Below, in pieces: positions 6,972-9,154 of a stretch of DNA of 9,154 nucleotides (positions are counted from its first letter, which is position 1; each line of letters begins with the position of its first letter). The stretch is from Methyloprofundus sp. (GTDB lineage: Bacteria; Pseudomonadota; Gammaproteobacteria; Methylococcales; Methylomonadaceae), in the NCBI GenBank assembly GCA_030619185.1, contig JAUXBW010000077.1, positions 1 to 9,154 of the forward strand. Direction: 5' to 3'. Position numbers and translations under genes: made by a program. Under the pieces are notes generated by a model. The model searched no databases. It worked only from the letters and a program-made list of their open reading frames with translations, and was not told the origin of the DNA.

Positions 6972-6989
6972 CTTTTCTCGTTTGAAAAG
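6972..6989. repeat. Inverted repeat in the hvfBC promoter spacer
   Basis: CTTTTC (6972-6977) and GAAAAG (6984-6989) form 6-bp arms around TCGTTT. It occupies the spacer between the -10 and -35 positions of the candidate minus-strand promoter, so it could be an operator; the arms are low-complexity and chance is a fair alternative. Confidence 0.25.
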
Positions 6990-7071
6990 GCAGGCTTATT
7001 TATTGCTATGTTTATGTGTTAAAATAATCTGTTAATTAATTTAATAGTGATAATCGTTTTTCGTATAGTCC
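6990..7071 (+). promoter_or_regulatory. AT-rich upstream region of aroG, presumed promoter
   Basis: The 80 bp before aroG are strongly AT-rich. Possible -10 hexamers are TAAAAT (7020-7025), GATAAT (7049-7054) and TATAGT (7064-7069). Only the last has a passable -35 at 17 bp spacing (TTAATA, 7041-7046), but it would start transcription within the first codons. TTAATTAA (7032-7039) is a palindrome of uncertain meaning. No Shine-Dalgarno is visible before ATG 7072. No leader peptide or attenuator was recognised. Confidence 0.35.
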
Positions 7072-8142
7072 ATGCAAAGTCAATTTAATACAGATAATTT
7101 AAGAATCCGTGAGACCAAAGAGGTTATGGCACCTGTGCAGGCTCATGAAGAACTTGCGATAACTGAGGTAGCCGCTAAAACAACGACTGTGGCACGCGCC
7201 GCGGTGCATGATATTTTAACCGGACAGGATGATCGTCTGGTCGTGGTTGTCGGGCCGTGTTCGATACACGATACCAAGGCAGCACTAGAGTATGCGCAGA
7301 AGCTAAAGGTACTTAAAGACGAATTAGAGCAAGACCTGCATATTATTATGCGCGTTTACTTTGAAAAGCCACGTACGACCGTAGGCTGGAAAGGCTTGAT
7401 TAATGACCCTGATTTAGATGATAGCTTTAATATTAATAAAGGATTGCGTGTTGCCCGTAGGTTATTATTAGATCTTAATACCTTGGGTGTGCCGGCAGCA
7501 ACAGAGTATCTGGATTTAATTACCCCGCAATATATTTCAGATTTAATTGCCTGGGGCGCGATAGGCGCAAGAACGACCGAGAGTCAGTGTCATAGAGAGC
7601 TGGCATCTGGTTTGTCATGCCCTGTCGGCTTTAAAAACGCAACGGATGGTACTATTGCTATTGCCAATGATGCGATTAAAGCAGCGATGCAACCCCATCA
7701 TTTTTTGTCCGTGACCAGTGCCGGGCATTCGGCTATTTTTTCCACAACAGGAAATGAAGATGCGCATATTATTTTGCGGGGGGGTAGTGATGGGCCTAAT
7801 TATGATGCAGTGAGTGTCGATAAGGTCGCTCTTAGTATGCAAAAGGCTGAATTAAAAGCTAATATTATGATTGATTTAAGTCATGCTAATAGTTTAAAGC
7901 AATGTCAGCGACAGTTATTAGTTGCCGATGATGTTGCTGAACAGGTAGCAGGTGGCGATCAGCGTATTATGGGAGTTATGATTGAGAGTCATTTAAAGTC
8001 AGGGAGACAAGATATCGTGCCAGGAAAGGCACTGGTTTATGGGCAAAGTGTGACTGACGGATGTATAGATTGGACTGATACCGAGATCTTGCTGAAGGGT
8101 TTGGCACTTGCTGTGCAAAAAAGACGAACTGTAAAAAACTAA
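7072..8142 (+). CDS. aroG: 3-deoxy-7-phosphoheptulonate synthase (DAHP synthase, class I alpha)
   Basis: The enzyme condenses phosphoenolpyruvate and erythrose-4-phosphate to DAHP, the first step of the shikimate pathway, in the cytoplasm. The 356 residues match E. coli AroG (350) almost end to end. Visible motifs are VVGPCSIHD (59-67), [17 protein letters not shown] (97-113), [11 protein letters not shown] (162-172), [13 protein letters not shown] (182-194) and HIILRGG (232-238). Metal ligands expected from E. coli AroG (C61, H268, E302, D326) correspond to C63, H271, E305 and D329, all present. The N-terminal LRIRETKEV segment, part of the region where these enzymes bind a regulatory aromatic amino acid, aligns with LRIKEIKEL of AroG, which supports the ATG at 7072 although no Shine-Dalgarno precedes it. 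Whether it is feedback-inhibited by Phe, Tyr or Trp cannot be settled; overall similarity is nearest AroG. thiSG follows after 14 nt, probably in one operon. Confidence 0.95.
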   Translation: MQSQFNTDNLRIRETKEVMAPVQAHEELAITEVAAKTTTVARAAVHDILTGQDDRLVVVVGPCSIHDTKAALEYAQKLKVLKDELEQDLHIIMRVYFEKPRTTVGWKGLINDPDLDDSFNINKGLRVARRLLLDLNTLGVPAATEYLDLITPQYISDLIAWGAIGARTTESQCHRELASGLSCPVGFKNATDGTIAIANDAIKAAMQPHHFLSVTSAGHSAIFSTTGNEDAHIILRGGSDGPNYDAVSVDKVALSMQKAELKANIMIDLSHANSLKQCQRQLLVADDVAEQVAGGDQRIMGVMIESHLKSGRQDIVPGKALVYGQSVTDGCIDWTDTEILLKGLALAVQKRRTVKN

Positions 8143-8156
8143 CAGGAACAAAAAGA

Positions 8157-9134
8157 ATGAATGTTTATGTAAATGGCGAAATTAAACAATACGCTGAAAA
8201 TATGACGGTGGCAGGTATTGTTGATGAGCTGGGTTTGGCCAATAAACGCATTGCTGTTGAATTAAATAAGGAAATTTTACCGTTTAATCAGTATGCAAAG
8301 ATCAATGTTAACCCAGGGGATAAGCTGGAAGTGGTTCAGGCGATTGGAGGGGGACAGGAAGATAGTTTTGCGGTTGCAGGCAAGCAATATAAGTCGCGCT
8401 TATTAGTCGGCACGGGTAAATACAAGGATATGCAGGAAACTCGTCTGGCGATTGAGGTAAGCGGTGCTGAAATTGTAACGGTTGCTATCAGGCGGACAAA
8501 TATTGGTCAAAATCCAGATGAACCCAACCTACTAGAAGTTATTTCGCCTGATAAATATACCATTTTGCCGAATACAGCTGGCTGCTTTACTGCAGATGAT
8601 GCGGTCAGAACTTGCCGGTTAGCGCGTGAGCTACTGGGTGGGCACAAACTGGTTAAACTGGAAGTCCTCGCGGATCAAAAAACCTTGTTACCTGAGATAG
8701 TCGAAACTCTGGCCGCAGCGGAAATTCTGGTTAAAGAAGGCTTTGATGTGATGGTTTATACCAATGACGATCCGATTATTGCCAAACGCCTGGAAGAGAT
8801 TGGTTGCGTGGCGGTGATGCCACTCGCTGCACCCATTGGCTCAGGCTTAGGCGTGCAAAATCCCTATAATATTCTGACTATTGTGGAAAATGCCAATGTG
8901 CCGATTTTAGTGGATGCAGGGGTAGGTACTGCATCAGATGCGGCCGTTGCAATGGAGTTAGGTTGTGATGGCGTGTTAATGAATACAGCGATTGCGGTAG
9001 CCCAGAATCCTATTTTAATGGCATCAGCGATGAAAAAAGGGATACAGGCAGGACGTGAAGCTTTTCTCGCTGGGCGTATGCCCAGAAAGCGTTTTGCTTC
9101 AGCCTCTTCGCCAGTTGATGGTTTGATTGGTTAA
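8157..9134 (+). CDS. thiSG: ThiS-ThiG fusion: sulfur carrier protein and thiazole synthase in one polypeptide
   Basis: Residues 1-66 are a ThiS ubiquitin-like sulfur carrier whose end (VVQAIGGG, 59-66) lines up with the E. coli ThiS terminus VIAGG. Residues 68-325 are a complete ThiG thiazole synthase (usual length about 255): [12 protein letters not shown] (80-91), [10 protein letters not shown] (109-118), LPNTAGC (137-143), LVKLEVL (165-171, where K167 sits at the expected Schiff-base lysine position for deoxyxylulose phosphate), PLAAPIGSG (222-230), [12 protein letters not shown] (252-263) and GVLMNTAIA (272-280). ThiG uses thiocarboxylated ThiS as sulfur donor to build the thiazole of thiamine. 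Such fusions are known in some proteobacteria, so this is a real architecture. ATG 8157 has AGGA at 8144-8147. No in-frame start lies at the junction, so separate ThiG would need cleavage after the Gly residues. The gene ends with tandem TAA stops (9132-9137). Confidence 0.95.
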   Translation: MNVYVNGEIKQYAENMTVAGIVDELGLANKRIAVELNKEILPFNQYAKINVNPGDKLEVVQAIGGGQEDSFAVAGKQYKSRLLVGTGKYKDMQETRLAIEVSGAEIVTVAIRRTNIGQNPDEPNLLEVISPDKYTILPNTAGCFTADDAVRTCRLARELLGGHKLVKLEVLADQKTLLPEIVETLAAAEILVKEGFDVMVYTNDDPIIAKRLEEIGCVAVMPLAAPIGSGLGVQNPYNILTIVENANVPILVDAGVGTASDAAVAMELGCDGVLMNTAIAVAQNPILMASAMKKGIQAGREAFLAGRMPRKRFASASSPVDGLIG

Positions 9135-9154
9135 TAAGCTGTGGCACTGTTAGC

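Noticed and set aside
7048..7062. GATAATC-containing stretch before aroG, considered as a Fur box
   Set aside because: Only one half-site resembles the consensus and the second half is degenerate; the AT-rich context makes such matches likely by chance.
6828..7071. Searched for an HvfA-like precursor gene between hvfB and aroG
   Set aside because: No 80-110 codon ORF with a signal peptide and paired cysteines fits in 244 nt here; only the 39-codon in-frame extension is open.
7615..7842. Minus-strand ORF inside aroG
   Set aside because: Overlaps the conserved AroG core; it is a frame shadow with no family features.
1..9154. Looked for CRISPR arrays, tRNA or rRNA genes, IS elements and phage attachment sites
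   Set aside because: No regularly spaced direct repeats, cloverleaf-like sequences, transposase ORFs or flanking duplications were recognised.

Overview
The window is a chromosomal stretch that looks gammaproteobacterial. The RecC, class-I DAHP synthase and HvfB/HvfC-type proteins all resemble gammaproteobacterial forms. The DNA is moderately AT-rich, and an intergenic CGTCATTCCCG...ATGACG palindromic repeat is of a kind scattered through such genomes. I cannot name the genus; a methylotroph or sulfur-oxidiser-like lineage is only a guess.

Layout. (1) Positions 1-1677, plus strand: the C-terminal half of a type I restriction endonuclease subunit HsdR, cut by the window edge. (2) Positions 1678-2063: a 386-bp non-coding gap with two short hairpins, one 75-bp palindromic repeat and a TATAAT promoter element. 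(3) Positions 2064-5210, plus: full-length recC, with no recB or recD after it. (4) Positions 5240-6827, minus: hvfC and hvfB, convergent with recC, overlapping each other by 20 nt, with no recognisable precursor-peptide gene beside them. (5) Positions 6828-7071: a divergent intergenic region with a promoter for hvfBC, small inverted repeats and the AT-rich upstream region of aroG. (6) Positions 7072-9134, plus: aroG (DAHP synthase) followed after 14 bp by a single gene fusing the sulfur carrier ThiS to thiazole synthase ThiG.

How the genes may work together. HsdR cuts unmodified foreign DNA, and RecBCD (of which RecC is the Chi-reading subunit) degrades the resulting ends; the two are separated by a repeat and a promoter, so this is neighbourhood rather than an operon. 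HvfB (a DUF692/MNIO iron enzyme) and HvfC (DUF2063, its partner) form a RiPP-maturation pair that normally modifies cysteines in a small secreted precursor, which is not in this window. aroG and thiSG are probably co-transcribed and serve aromatic amino acid and thiamine-thiazole synthesis.

Most of the window is ordinary housekeeping or accessory content. The points most worth a second look are the ThiS-ThiG fusion with an internal Gly-Gly(-Gly), the hvfBC pair without its substrate, the recC gene without recB and with altered Chi-channel residues, and the inverted repeat in which both convergent genes terminate.
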